A stretch of 7,071 bases of DNA from Verrucomicrobiota bacterium. Lineage in GTDB: Bacteria > Verrucomicrobiota > Verrucomicrobiia > Chthoniobacterales > UBA10450. Position 1 is the first letter of the stretch; every line of letters starts with the position of its first letter. The translations under genes and the position numbers were made by a program. Location: the NCBI GenBank assembly GCA_003219225.1, contig QHPZ01000151.1, forward strand, positions 1-7,071, given 5' to 3'. Under the pieces are notes generated by a model. The model was not told the DNA's origin. It worked only from the letters and a program-made list of their open reading frames with translations, and made no database searches. Below are positions 1 through 5,681 of the stretch, piece by piece.

Positions 1-736
1 GTTTTGTATTCCGCACGGTGGAGGCGGGCCAGGCGTTGGGCCGATTGGCGTGGCGGGACACCTGGTGCCGTTCTTGCCAGCTGGTGCTGAAATCAAACAT
101 CAAACATCAAACATCAAACATGCTGTCGGCCCGGTTGCCGAAGCTCCTTATGGCAGCGCGAGTATTCTGACCATCTCGTGGATGTACATCCGGATGATGG
201 GCGCGGCGGGATTAAAGCGCGCGAGCGAGGTTGCAATCCTGAACGCGAACTATATCGCGACGCGGCTCGACCCGTATTTCCCTGTACTTTTTAAGGGCAA
301 GCGCGGCCTCGTCGCGCATGAGTGCATTGTCGATCTTCGCCAATGGAAGGCCGCGGGCATTGAAGTCGAAGACGTCGCCAAACGGCTGATGGATTACGGG
401 TTTCACGCGCCGACGGTTTCCTGGCCGGTCGCGGGCACGATGATGATCGAACCGACTGAGAGCGAATCGAAAGAGGTACTCGACCGTTTTTGCGATGCAA
501 TGATTTCAATTCGCAAGATCGACAAACAAAACAATCTGCTCAAAAACGCTCCGCACACCGCGCGTCAGATCGCGTCCGACAAATGGGACCGCCCCTATTC
601 GCGTGAACAAGCCGCCTTCCCCGCGCCGTGGAATCGCGAGCACAAATTCTGGCCTACCGTCGCCCGCATCGACAACGTCTACGGCGACCGCCACCTCTTC
701 TGCTCTTGTGTGTCGATTGAAAAGTTTGGCGATTAA
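1..736 (+). CDS. gcvP: Glycine dehydrogenase (decarboxylating), P-protein, C-terminal part; 5' truncated by window edge
   Basis: This is the C-terminal portion of the P-protein of the cytosolic glycine cleavage system. It decarboxylates glycine with PLP and passes the aminomethyl group to the lipoyl H-protein. The reading frame is open from base 2, beginning FCIPHGGGGPGVGPIGV, the glycine-rich segment just after the PLP lysine. That lysine should lie about two codons left of the window. Further family hallmarks are GSASILTISWMYIRMMG, AHECIVDLR, KRLMDYGFHAPTVSWPVAGT, the phosphate-contacting EPTESESK, LKNAPHT, WDRPYSREQAAFP, and the C-terminus RIDNVYGDRHLFCSC. A GTG at 50 is internal, not the start. 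Two oddities are a 7-bp tandem repeat at 92-119, translated as a loop insert, and an apparently short spacer between ISIR and KIDKQNN around 514. Whether the organism has long GcvP or split GcvPA/GcvPB cannot be seen; the C-terminal sequence fits the long form better. The gene ends with TAA and converges on the minus-strand cluster. Confidence 0.95.
   Translation, partial: FCIPHGGGGPGVGPIGVAGHLVPFLPAGAEIKHQTSNIKHAVGPVAEAPYGSASILTISWMYIRMMGAAGLKRASEVAILNANYIATRLDPYFPVLFKGKRGLVAHECIVDLRQWKAAGIEVEDVAKRLMDYGFHAPTVSWPVAGTMMIEPTESESKEVLDRFCDAMISIRKIDKQNNLLKNAPHTARQIASDKWDRPYSREQAAFPAPWNREHKFWPTVARIDNVYGDRHLFCSCVSIEKFGD
92..121 (+). repeat. Heptanucleotide tandem repeat, four ATCAAAC units, inside gcvP
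   Basis: Four perfect copies of ATCAAAC lie at 92-98, 99-105, 106-112 and 113-119, followed by a partial AT. The tract lies in frame within gcvP and is read as IKHQTSNIKH, between the conserved PFLP and VGPV segments, where other P-proteins have a variable surface loop. The unit is 7 bp, so gain or loss of one copy would shift the frame. Three units (21 bp) would be neutral. Confidence 0.9.
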
Positions 737-741
737 ATAAT

Positions 742-765
742 GCAACGGTCGCAGACCGCCGCTAC
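742..765. terminator. Small hairpin in the convergent gap after gcvP; possible bidirectional terminator or REP-like element
   Basis: The 34-bp gap between two converging stop codons (TAA at 734-736, and the minus-strand TAG at 771-773) contains CGGTC-GCA-GACCG (746-758), a perfect 5-bp stem with a 3-base loop. It is flanked by GCAACG on the left and GCTAC on the right. There is no clear T-run on either side, so classic Rho-independent termination is uncertain. A related GCAACG...GCTAC string occurs behind glgA at 3618-3635 on the minus strand, which favours a small dispersed element. Confidence 0.4.
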
Positions 766-770
766 CGGAG

Positions 771-1028
771 CTACGCTTCGGGGGCGAGCTCAGGGGAGGC
801 GGGGACGACGGCGCGGGTGGGAATGAGGCGCAAGGCGGTGCCGGTTGATTCTTCGGCAGGCGCGGCGCCGGCTTCGTGGTATTCGGCGTCCTGGTTGACC
901 TGCCACAGATCGTAGAGCGGCGTGTTGGCGAGAATGTTTTCCACGCACAACATCGCCGTCATCATGGCATGGTCCTGGTTGTTGTATTTGTGCATGCCGT
1001 TGCGGCCGACCAGGTGCAGGTTCGGATA
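771..1028 (-). CDS. C-terminal piece of the UGM-like FAD oxidoreductase, in a shifted frame
   Basis: These 85 codons are the true C-terminus of the flavoprotein that starts at 2250, displaced into another frame. The piece opens with YPNLHLVGRNGMHKYNN, then QDHAMMTAMLCVENILA, then YDLWQVNQDAEYHEAG. The GRNG...YNNQDHAM stretch is the conserved C-terminal FAD-contacting segment of this family (known of the family). The last 30 or so residues form a variable Ala/Pro-rich tail ending at TAG. An ATG at 995 lies inside the conserved segment and is not a plausible independent start. Without this part the upstream piece would lack a complete FAD site, so the gene as written is non-functional unless the frame is restored. 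It sits directly against the convergent gap with gcvP. Confidence 0.85.
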   Translation of the reverse strand, partial: YPNLHLVGRNGMHKYNNQDHAMMTAMLCVENILANTPLYDLWQVNQDAEYHEAGAAPAEESTGTALRLIPTRAVVPASPELAPEA

Positions 1029-2250
1029 CGTCGTCGTAAACCGGATAGGCTTTTTTCTGGCGCACGACCGTGCCGTCGACGACGTCGCCCTCCTCGGCGA
1101 GACCGATCTTAATGAGCTCGCGTTTAGCGAGCTCGATTAAATCTTCGTCGCGCGATTCCCAGAGCCCGTCGCCTTCGAAACAGAAATATTCCAGGCCGTA
1201 ACAAGCTTTGTCGGAGTCGGGCACCATCTCGGGCGACCACGATTTGAAATTCTGGACCCGGCCAACCGTCACGCGTGGATCGTGGATGTAAATCCAGTTG
1301 TCGGCGAATTTGTTTCGCTCTTTCAGAATGAGCATGACAGTAAGGAAATCGCGATACTTGAGGCTCGCGGCGGCGCGCAACGTGCGCTCGGACACCAGAG
1401 GGGTGAGTCCGCGAACGAGGGCGCGCATCGGCGCGGACGAGATGACGTGATCGGCTTGGAGCCTCTGCTCGTTGCCTTGTCGATCTTGGAACCGCAGAGT
1501 CCATGTCGATGTTGCATCGTCGTAAGCGCAGCCGACGACTTTGCAGCCCATGTGAATCTGGCCGCCCATCGTTTTCACTTTTTCGGCGCACGCTTCCCAC
1601 ATCATGCCCGGCCCTTTACGCGGGTAGCGGAACGAATTGATCAATGTCTTGATAACGTGGGAGCGGTCGCCGTTGTAATGCTGCGGAATCAACGCGTTCT
1701 TGATCGCGCTGCCGAGCGAGAGGCCTTTGATGCGTTGCGCCGCCCAGTCGGCTGAGATTTCTTTGCAGTTCATCCCCCAGACCTTTTCGGTGTAGCTCTT
1801 GAAGAAAATCCGGAAGAGCCGGCGACCGAACTGGTTGCTCACCCAGTCTTCGAAATTTCGCGGCTCGCGCACCGGAAACAAGCGCGTCTTCAACCAGGAA
1901 ACGACGCAAAGAAATGATTCGAAGATGCCGAGCTTCACCAGCGCCTCGAACGGCTTCAACGGATAGGTGAAGAATTTCCCATTGTAATAAATGCGCGACG
2001 AGCGCGGCCGCTGGAGCATGTCGTTAGGCAAAATCTCCGTCCAGAGGTCTTCGACCGCTTTCGATTTGGAGAAAAAGCGGTGGCCGCCGATATCGAAATG
2101 GAATCCTTTGTAGGTCACCGTGCGCGAAATCCCGCCGACGTAAGCCGGGTCCGCCTCGAGCACGACCACATCGACATCGTTCTTGGAAAGCAGATACGCG
2201 GCGGTCAAACCCGCCGGACCGGCTCCGATGATGACGACAGTTGTTTTCAA
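790..2250 (-). CDS. FAD-dependent oxidoreductase, UDP-galactopyranose mutase / protoporphyrinogen-oxidase-like; N-terminal piece, frameshifted near 1029
   Basis: A cytosolic flavoprotein of the amine-oxidase/UDP-galactopyranose-mutase-like superfamily, commonly found beside glycosyltransferases; its reaction is not established here. The N-terminus carries a Rossmann dinucleotide fold, VVIIGAGPAGL (residues 5-15), with an acidic residue after the second strand (VVVLEAD, E32) and GGISRT at 39-44. Then come DIGGHRFFSKS (53-63), EKVWGMNCKEISADWAAQR and RYPRKGPGMMWE, all typical of this family. I start it at TTG (2250), five bases after the upstream stop, because homology begins at MKTTVVIIGAG. 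The frame continues upstream to an ATG at 2364, but those 38 residues overlap the neighbouring gene and look like shadow. Codons 1-407 are homologous up to KKAYPVYDD. The last 79 codons, down to the stop at 790, are out of frame, and the true C-terminus lies in 771-1028. The family normally has about 15 further residues between VYDD and YPNLHL. Confidence 0.88.
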   Translation of the reverse strand: MKTTVVIIGAGPAGLTAAYLLSKNDVDVVVLEADPAYVGGISRTVTYKGFHFDIGGHRFFSKSKAVEDLWTEILPNDMLQRPRSSRIYYNGKFFTYPLKPFEALVKLGIFESFLCVVSWLKTRLFPVREPRNFEDWVSNQFGRRLFRIFFKSYTEKVWGMNCKEISADWAAQRIKGLSLGSAIKNALIPQHYNGDRSHVIKTLINSFRYPRKGPGMMWEACAEKVKTMGGQIHMGCKVVGCAYDDATSTWTLRFQDRQGNEQRLQADHVISSAPMRALVRGLTPLVSERTLRAAASLKYRDFLTVMLILKERNKFADNWIYIHDPRVTVGRVQNFKSWSPEMVPDSDKACYGLEYFCFEGDGLWESRDEDLIELAKRELIKIGLAEEGDVVDGTVVRQKKAYPVYDDVSEPAPGRPQRHAQIQQPGPCHDDGDVVRGKHSRQHAALRSVAGQPGRRIPRSRRRACRRINRHRLAPHSHPRRRPRLP

Positions 2251-2255
2251 TTGTG

Positions 2256-2909
2256 TTAAGCGACCCAGTTTCCGCGGGTGAAATTCCACACGTACCAACC
2301 CTGCACGCTCAGCCCGGCGACGCTGCCGAGCGCCACCGCCGCCATCCCAAATACCCGCAGCCAAACTGGCGGCGCGCTAAACTGACTCAAAAAATGCAGC
2401 AACGCCAGCACGATTAGCGCGTGCGCGCAAAACTGATACCGCATCATACTTTCCATCTCCACGCCGGCGACTCCAGTGACTGCGATGTAATAAACGATTG
2501 CCGCGCAAAAATAGATGCCTGCGCGAACGCGCCAGTGGGTGTGGCGGCGGACCGCTGCGGCAATCTCGCAAACGGCGATGCCAACAAAAACTAGCGCGCC
2601 CAGAGTCATCGACATCTGGCTCATCTGCCTGGGATCATTGAGCGGCGGAATGACCCAGCGATAACTCGACGGTTTAAAAACGGCGAGGTAATCGGGAATG
2701 ATTCCCCAGCCCGCCAGCTGGGTAAGCATGTAAAGATCCCAGCGGCCCCAGCGCAGCTGACAATAAAGGAAAAATACGAACGCGCCCAACATCGCGACGA
2801 TCATCAAAAAAACCGCAACGCCGTACTCGCGCCGCCAGGTGCGCAGGTTGCGCAGCGTGCTCCAGCCGTTAGCAAAAACTTTGCGCACGACCGGGAACGC
2901 GGCGAGATT
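2256..2909 (-). CDS. C-terminal piece of PIG-V/GT-C-like membrane glycosyltransferase
   Basis: These 217 codons continue the membrane protein begun at 3439, in a different frame. The piece starts NLAAFPVVRKVF, followed by about five hydrophobic segments, including one around VAVFLMIVAMLGAFVFFLY, one around LGALVFVGIAVCEIA, one around IYFCAAIVYYIAVTG, and two in the C-terminal third. CQLRWGRWDLYMLTQLAGWG and ESMMRYQF resemble the cytoplasmic/lumenal loop and the SM-x-RY motif of PIG-V-type mannosyltransferases (family knowledge). A GTG at 2888 could initiate it, but it falls after the conserved segment, so this looks like a severed half rather than a gene. It ends with TAA at 2256-2258, five bases before the TTG of the flavoprotein gene, which suggests coupled translation. 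Confidence is high that it is coding and moderate on the family. Confidence 0.83.
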   Translation of the reverse strand, partial: NLAAFPVVRKVFANGWSTLRNLRTWRREYGVAVFLMIVAMLGAFVFFLYCQLRWGRWDLYMLTQLAGWGIIPDYLAVFKPSSYRWVIPPLNDPRQMSQMSMTLGALVFVGIAVCEIAAAVRRHTHWRVRAGIYFCAAIVYYIAVTGVAGVEMESMMRYQFCAHALIVLALLHFLSQFSAPPVWLRVFGMAAVALGSVAGLSVQGWYVWNFTRGNWVA

Positions 2910-3439
2910 TTTGCCGCCCGTCCTTCAGCGCTGCTCCAGTAAATGAAACCGACCAGCGCCATCAAAAAGAGCGACTCGGAATACGCGGCGACAAGAAAGA
3001 ACGCCGCTGGATGCGCCAGGACCGACAAGGCGCCAAAAAACCGCAGAGACAGCGACAAGTTCCATCGTTCGCAGAACAGAAAGAAGTAAGTCCAAAAGCC
3101 CCAGGCCGCGGCTTGCGCGGTGACGAGCAGCGCGTTGCCGGTCTGAAGCTGAAAACATTTGCGCACCAAGCCAGCGATTGCGGGATACGCCGGAAAGAAA
3201 GCGACGTTCGATACCTCCATCACTTTGTGACTGATTGGCGGAACGATTGTTTGGAAACCGCTGTCGACGATGTTGGCGAACCAGTAGCTGTCGTGCTGGA
3301 TCAAAGTCGAGTAGCGATAGGAAAGCGGACCTTCGGGCGCGAGCAGAGACACGGCGAGGGTGAGTTGCGCCAGGGTGAGCAAAAAACCGGCAACCAGCGC
3401 TTTAACTGCTGGCCACGAGCCACTAAGAATCTCAGCCAT
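2804..3439 (-). CDS. PIG-V/GT-C-like integral membrane glycosyltransferase, N-terminal piece, frameshifted near 2910
   Basis: A multi-pass membrane protein resembling bacterial PIG-V-type (GT-C) mannosyltransferases, which use polyprenyl-phosphate sugars on the outer face of the membrane. The specific substrate is unknown. From the ATG at 3439 there is a first membrane helix (residues 13-33). QHDSYWFANIVDSGF (48-62) matches the family's extracytoplasmic Asp-containing motif. VAFFPAYPAIAGL (79-91), then helices around 103-123 and 135-152, and AYSESLFLMALVGFIYW (152-168) follow. The frame reaches AEGRAAK (177) and then loses homology for 34 residues before the stop at 2804. The rest of the protein is in 2256-2909. 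The family usually has a helix carrying a TR-x-x-G-type motif at the break; it is absent here. The frame is open upstream to an ATG at 3520, but that extension is polar and low in similarity, so I prefer 3439. No Shine-Dalgarno sequence is seen. Confidence 0.82.
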   Translation of the reverse strand: MAEILSGSWPAVKALVAGFLLTLAQLTLAVSLLAPEGPLSYRYSTLIQHDSYWFANIVDSGFQTIVPPISHKVMEVSNVAFFPAYPAIAGLVRKCFQLQTGNALLVTAQAAAWGFWTYFFLFCERWNLSLSLRFFGALSVLAHPAAFFLVAAYSESLFLMALVGFIYWSSAEGRAAKISPRSRSCAKFLLTAGARCATCAPGGASTALRFF

Positions 3440-3654
3440 CGCGGATGCCGAGGAAATAGAAAAGCTTTGGCGATTGCAAGAATTTGTCAGATGCGCCGCT
3501 GGCGCGGTGGCAAACTGCATGGGTTTTGGTTCCGGTTGCGTCCCAAATGGCAGACGTTTGACGACGACGCGTTGGCTTTATTCGCTCAATGCGCCGCCGT
3601 CCAAATATCGACAATTTGTAGCCGCTAGGCGTTGCCCGCATGCCAACGGCTACA
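3440..3654. other. Intergenic stretch between glgA and the membrane transferase
   Basis: About 215 bp between minus-strand genes, containing an imperfect inverted repeat at its glgA end (3618-3653) and otherwise no recognisable gene. Short open frames cross it on both strands but show no family motifs. The length and the hairpin suggest the cluster may be split into two transcripts here, with a promoter for the downstream pair inside this stretch. I could not pick out a convincing -35/-10 pair. Confidence 0.45.
3618..3653. repeat. Imperfect inverted repeat just after the glgA stop; REP-like or terminator hairpin
   Basis: GTAGCCG (3618-3624) pairs with CGGCTAC (3647-3653), and inner bases TTG/CAA can extend the stem if a 7-base one-sided bulge is allowed. 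It begins two bases past the glgA TAG on the minus strand. No T-tract follows in either direction, so it is more likely a REP-like intercistronic hairpin, or a Rho-independent-like structure without U-run, than a canonical terminator. Its left arm on the minus strand, GCAACG...GCTAC, resembles the element at 742-765. Confidence 0.45.
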
Positions 3655-4254
3655 CTATGCCGCCCCTTCTTCCTCCACGCCGACGAGCTCGCGGTAAATT
3701 TCTTCGTAGCGATCAGTCGCCGTTTCCCAGGAAAAGTCGCGCCCCATTGCGCGGCGCATCAGCGTCTTCCAAAGCGGCAGCTCGCGAAAAACTTCGCGCG
3801 CGCGTTTGATTGAATCCCAAAAGGCGTCAGTCGAATAGTCGTAGCAGAGAAAACCATCACCCCTGTCGCTCGTGGGATCGTAATCCTCGATGATATCCTG
3901 AATGCCGCCGGTCGCGCGCGCAACCGGGAGCGCACCGTATTTCAAGCTATACATCGCGGTCAACCCCGCGGGCTCGAATCGCGACGGGATAAGTGTGATG
4001 TCCATGCCGCCTTCAATCAGATGGGCGAGCACTTGGTCGTAGGCACGCTCGTAAGCGAATTTTGTCGGGAACCTACGGGCGGCGACGGCAAGCGCTGTTT
4101 CGCAACCGGGGTCGCCTTCGCCAAGAATGATCAGCCGCACGTCGTCTGAAAGCAGTCGGTCGAGCGCCGGGACGAGAATTTGGAAGCCTTTTTCTTCGAC
4201 GACGCGCGTCACCATTCCAAAGACCGGACCGCCGGGAGCCGGCGCGAGTTGCAG
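3655..4254 (-). CDS. glgA: GlgA-like glycogen/starch synthase, C-terminal piece, in a shifted frame
   Basis: These 199 codons are the C-terminal GT-B domain of the glycogen-synthase-like enzyme started at 5051. They begin LQLAPAPGGPVFGMVTRVVEEKG, where VTR and the E-K-G element form the start of the second Rossmann domain. VRLIILGEGDP, TLIPSRFEPAGLTAMYSLKYG (with the conserved catalytic-site Glu of PSRFEP) and the RATGG nucleotide-sugar-phosphate loop follow. A GT5-type C-terminal helix region, FWDSIKRAREVF...DFSWETATDRYEEIYRELV, ends the protein. All recognisable residues of this half are present. It is separated from its N-terminal half by a break at about 4254, and the ATG at 4215 lies inside conserved sequence, so it is not a natural start. 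The stop TAG is followed at once by an inverted repeat. Joined, the two halves give about 465 residues, a little short of the roughly 480 usual for GlgA. Confidence 0.9.
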   Translation of the reverse strand: MQLAPAPGGPVFGMVTRVVEEKGFQILVPALDRLLSDDVRLIILGEGDPGCETALAVAARRFPTKFAYERAYDQVLAHLIEGGMDITLIPSRFEPAGLTAMYSLKYGALPVARATGGIQDIIEDYDPTSDRGDGFLCYDYSTDAFWDSIKRAREVFRELPLWKTLMRRAMGRDFSWETATDRYEEIYRELVGVEEEGAA

Positions 4255-5051
4255 TAGTTTGCCGGAAGCAGCGGATCGTTTGTGGGATCCCAGCGCTTGT
4301 AATTGGCACCATGCAGGATGGCGGTGAGCTTGTATGCGTTTTCGCGCAACACCGCGTCGAGCCCGCAGCCGAATTGCGGGCTAAGCATCTCGCGCCGGTA
4401 ATGCTCGCTCACCGTCGTGATCTTGTCGGCATAAAGAATTCCGCCCTTGAGGAAATTCACTTTGCCGAAAAATTCGATGCCGTGGAGCGTGAAGAAACGC
4501 TCCGGCAAATTCGTCAGGCGAAAATCGAGTCCCCAAAAGCTGCCTTGCTCGGCGAGATGATGAATCGTCAGCACGCTGCGAAACGGCAGACGATGGGCGT
4601 GCACGTAAACCGGCACCAGTGCCGGCGCCCAATCGTGGACATGCAGGACTTGCGGCGCCGGCGTTAAGCGGCGCGCCAATTCCACCGCCGCCTTACTAAA
4701 AAAAACGAAGCGGGCGGCATTGTCTTCGTAGCGACCGCCGTGCTCGCCGTAAATTCCCGGCCGATCGAAGAGTTCGTCACATCGGACAAAGAAAAACTGA
4801 ACGCCACTCGCGCTGCGGCCTTCAAGGTATTCGGCATTGTGCGTTTTGTCGCCGACCCGAACCTCTACAGTAATTCCGGTCTCTTCGGCGTGAAACACGG
4901 GGTTCTTGCGAATCTCACGATAAAATGGCAGTGCCACAGCGACATCGTGCCCTCGTGCACGCAACGCCGCCGGCAGCGCGTCCATTACATCGACAAGCGC
5001 GCCGGCCCGCAAGAGCGGCGGACCTTCCGCGCTGATCATCAGAATTCTCAT
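4209..5051 (-). CDS. glgA: GlgA-like glycogen/starch synthase (GT5), N-terminal piece, frameshifted near 4254
   Basis: N-terminal GT-B domain of a glycogen/starch synthase, which normally transfers glucose from ADP-glucose to a growing alpha-1,4-glucan in the cytosol. From the ATG at 5051 it reads MRILMISAEGPPLLRAGAL. This aligns without gaps to the E. coli start, where the motif is KTGGL, so Lys15 is Arg and Gly18 is Ala here. Further landmarks are RARGHDVAVALPFYREI, GGRYEDNAARFVFFSKAA (about 105-122), HVHDWAPAL (137-145), LTIHHLAEQG (161-170), LKGGILYADKITTVSEHY (201-218), FGCGLDAVLREN and GANYKRWDP. Homology ends at LLPANY (residue 266); the final 14 residues to the stop at 4209 are out of frame. 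The C-terminal domain is in 3655-4254. Roughly 15-20 residues typical of the linker appear missing. It follows the methyltransferase gene by 76 bp and has no visible Shine-Dalgarno sequence. The motif change leaves the donor sugar open. Confidence 0.9.
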   Translation of the reverse strand: MRILMISAEGPPLLRAGALVDVMDALPAALRARGHDVAVALPFYREIRKNPVFHAEETGITVEVRVGDKTHNAEYLEGRSASGVQFFFVRCDELFDRPGIYGEHGGRYEDNAARFVFFSKAAVELARRLTPAPQVLHVHDWAPALVPVYVHAHRLPFRSVLTIHHLAEQGSFWGLDFRLTNLPERFFTLHGIEFFGKVNFLKGGILYADKITTVSEHYRREMLSPQFGCGLDAVLRENAYKLTAILHGANYKRWDPTNDPLLPANYCNSRRLPAVRSLEW

Positions 5052-5127
5052 GGAAAAACTTGCTGTCGCGGTTTGATCGTTGAGCGCAACGCGGGCGAAT
5101 TCAAGCGAGGAACCCTCCCCCAGTCCC

Positions 5128-5676
5128 TCACGGCATCTCCAGGAATGTCACGCCTCGTGGCGTCCTCAAACGGATCCGGGGAAACGGCAGCTGCAGCTTG
5201 CTGATAAGTTCGTGCACCGGATGCTGCGGCCCGGTGTCGTGGATGCCGACGATCGCGCCGGCCGAGAAGTGCGGCCGGAGTCGCACGAGCTCGTGCACGC
5301 GCTGAATGATGTGGCTGTCGAGCCAGGCGAAATCGATCGACTCGCCCGGCATTGGTGTCCACAAACCCGAGTCGCGCGCGAGAACTTCGACTGGAAGATC
5401 GCGGCAGCGCGTGCGCGCGATTGCGGCGAGCGCGGCGTCGTGCTCGAGCGTCACCAATCGGCCGCGGCCATTCGCGAGTAACGCGCGGCCGATGGCCTCG
5501 GCCGTGTATCCATAGCTGGTGCCCGTCTCCAGTACGAGGCGCGGCTTCGTCGCACGCACGAACGCCGCCACCAGGTCGGTGACCTCGCGCTCCGTCGAAT
5601 CATAATCGTATGCTTCCCACAGCTCCGGTTCAGGGCACCACGAGCTTGACGGAGTGAACTCGCTCTCACGCGGCAC
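5128..5676 (-). CDS. Class I SAM-dependent methyltransferase, Methyltransf_24-like
   Basis: A complete 182-residue, apparently cytosolic Rossmann-fold methyltransferase transferring a methyl group from S-adenosylmethionine to an unknown acceptor. Motif I is LVLETGTSYGYTAEAIG (about residues 48-64). The acidic residue ending strand 2 is in LVTLEHD (74-80), followed by VEVLARDSGLW, then SIDFAWLDSHI (motif IV, Asp near the metal/SAM site) and GAIVGIHDTGPQHPV (139-153). The ending TPRGVTFLEMP is typical of this O-methyltransferase-like group. The GTG at 5676 is chosen as start because GGAGGT (minus strand of 5682-5687) lies five bases upstream, the best Shine-Dalgarno sequence in the window. It is the first gene of the minus-strand set and, unlike the three genes after it, shows no internal break. 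A glycan or small sugar acceptor is suggested only by context. Confidence 0.85.
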   Translation of the reverse strand: MPRESEFTPSSSWCPEPELWEAYDYDSTEREVTDLVAAFVRATKPRLVLETGTSYGYTAEAIGRALLANGRGRLVTLEHDAALAAIARTRCRDLPVEVLARDSGLWTPMPGESIDFAWLDSHIIQRVHELVRLRPHFSAGAIVGIHDTGPQHPVHELISKLQLPFPRIRLRTPRGVTFLEMP

Positions 5677-5681
5677 GCGAC

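Noticed and set aside
1124..1755. Long open frames on both strands inside the flavoprotein gene
   Set aside because: GC-rich coding DNA commonly gives such shadows. These lack motifs, while the main frame is continuous with strong family signatures.
2251..2364. N-terminal extension of the flavoprotein to an ATG at 2364
   Set aside because: The added 38 residues are Arg/Gly-rich, overlap the 3' end of the membrane transferase and precede the strand that begins the Rossmann fold.
2901..2915. Programmed ribosomal frameshift at the A5 tract of the membrane transferase
   Set aside because: Five As are a weak slippery site, no stimulatory structure is evident, two neighbouring genes have similar breaks without slippery sequence, and a conserved helix seems absent. 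A deletion is the simpler reading.
3011..3809. Plus-strand open frames opposite the membrane transferase and glgA ends
   Set aside because: They are antisense to recognisable genes, contain no domains and show the Arg-rich composition expected of GC-rich antisense readings.
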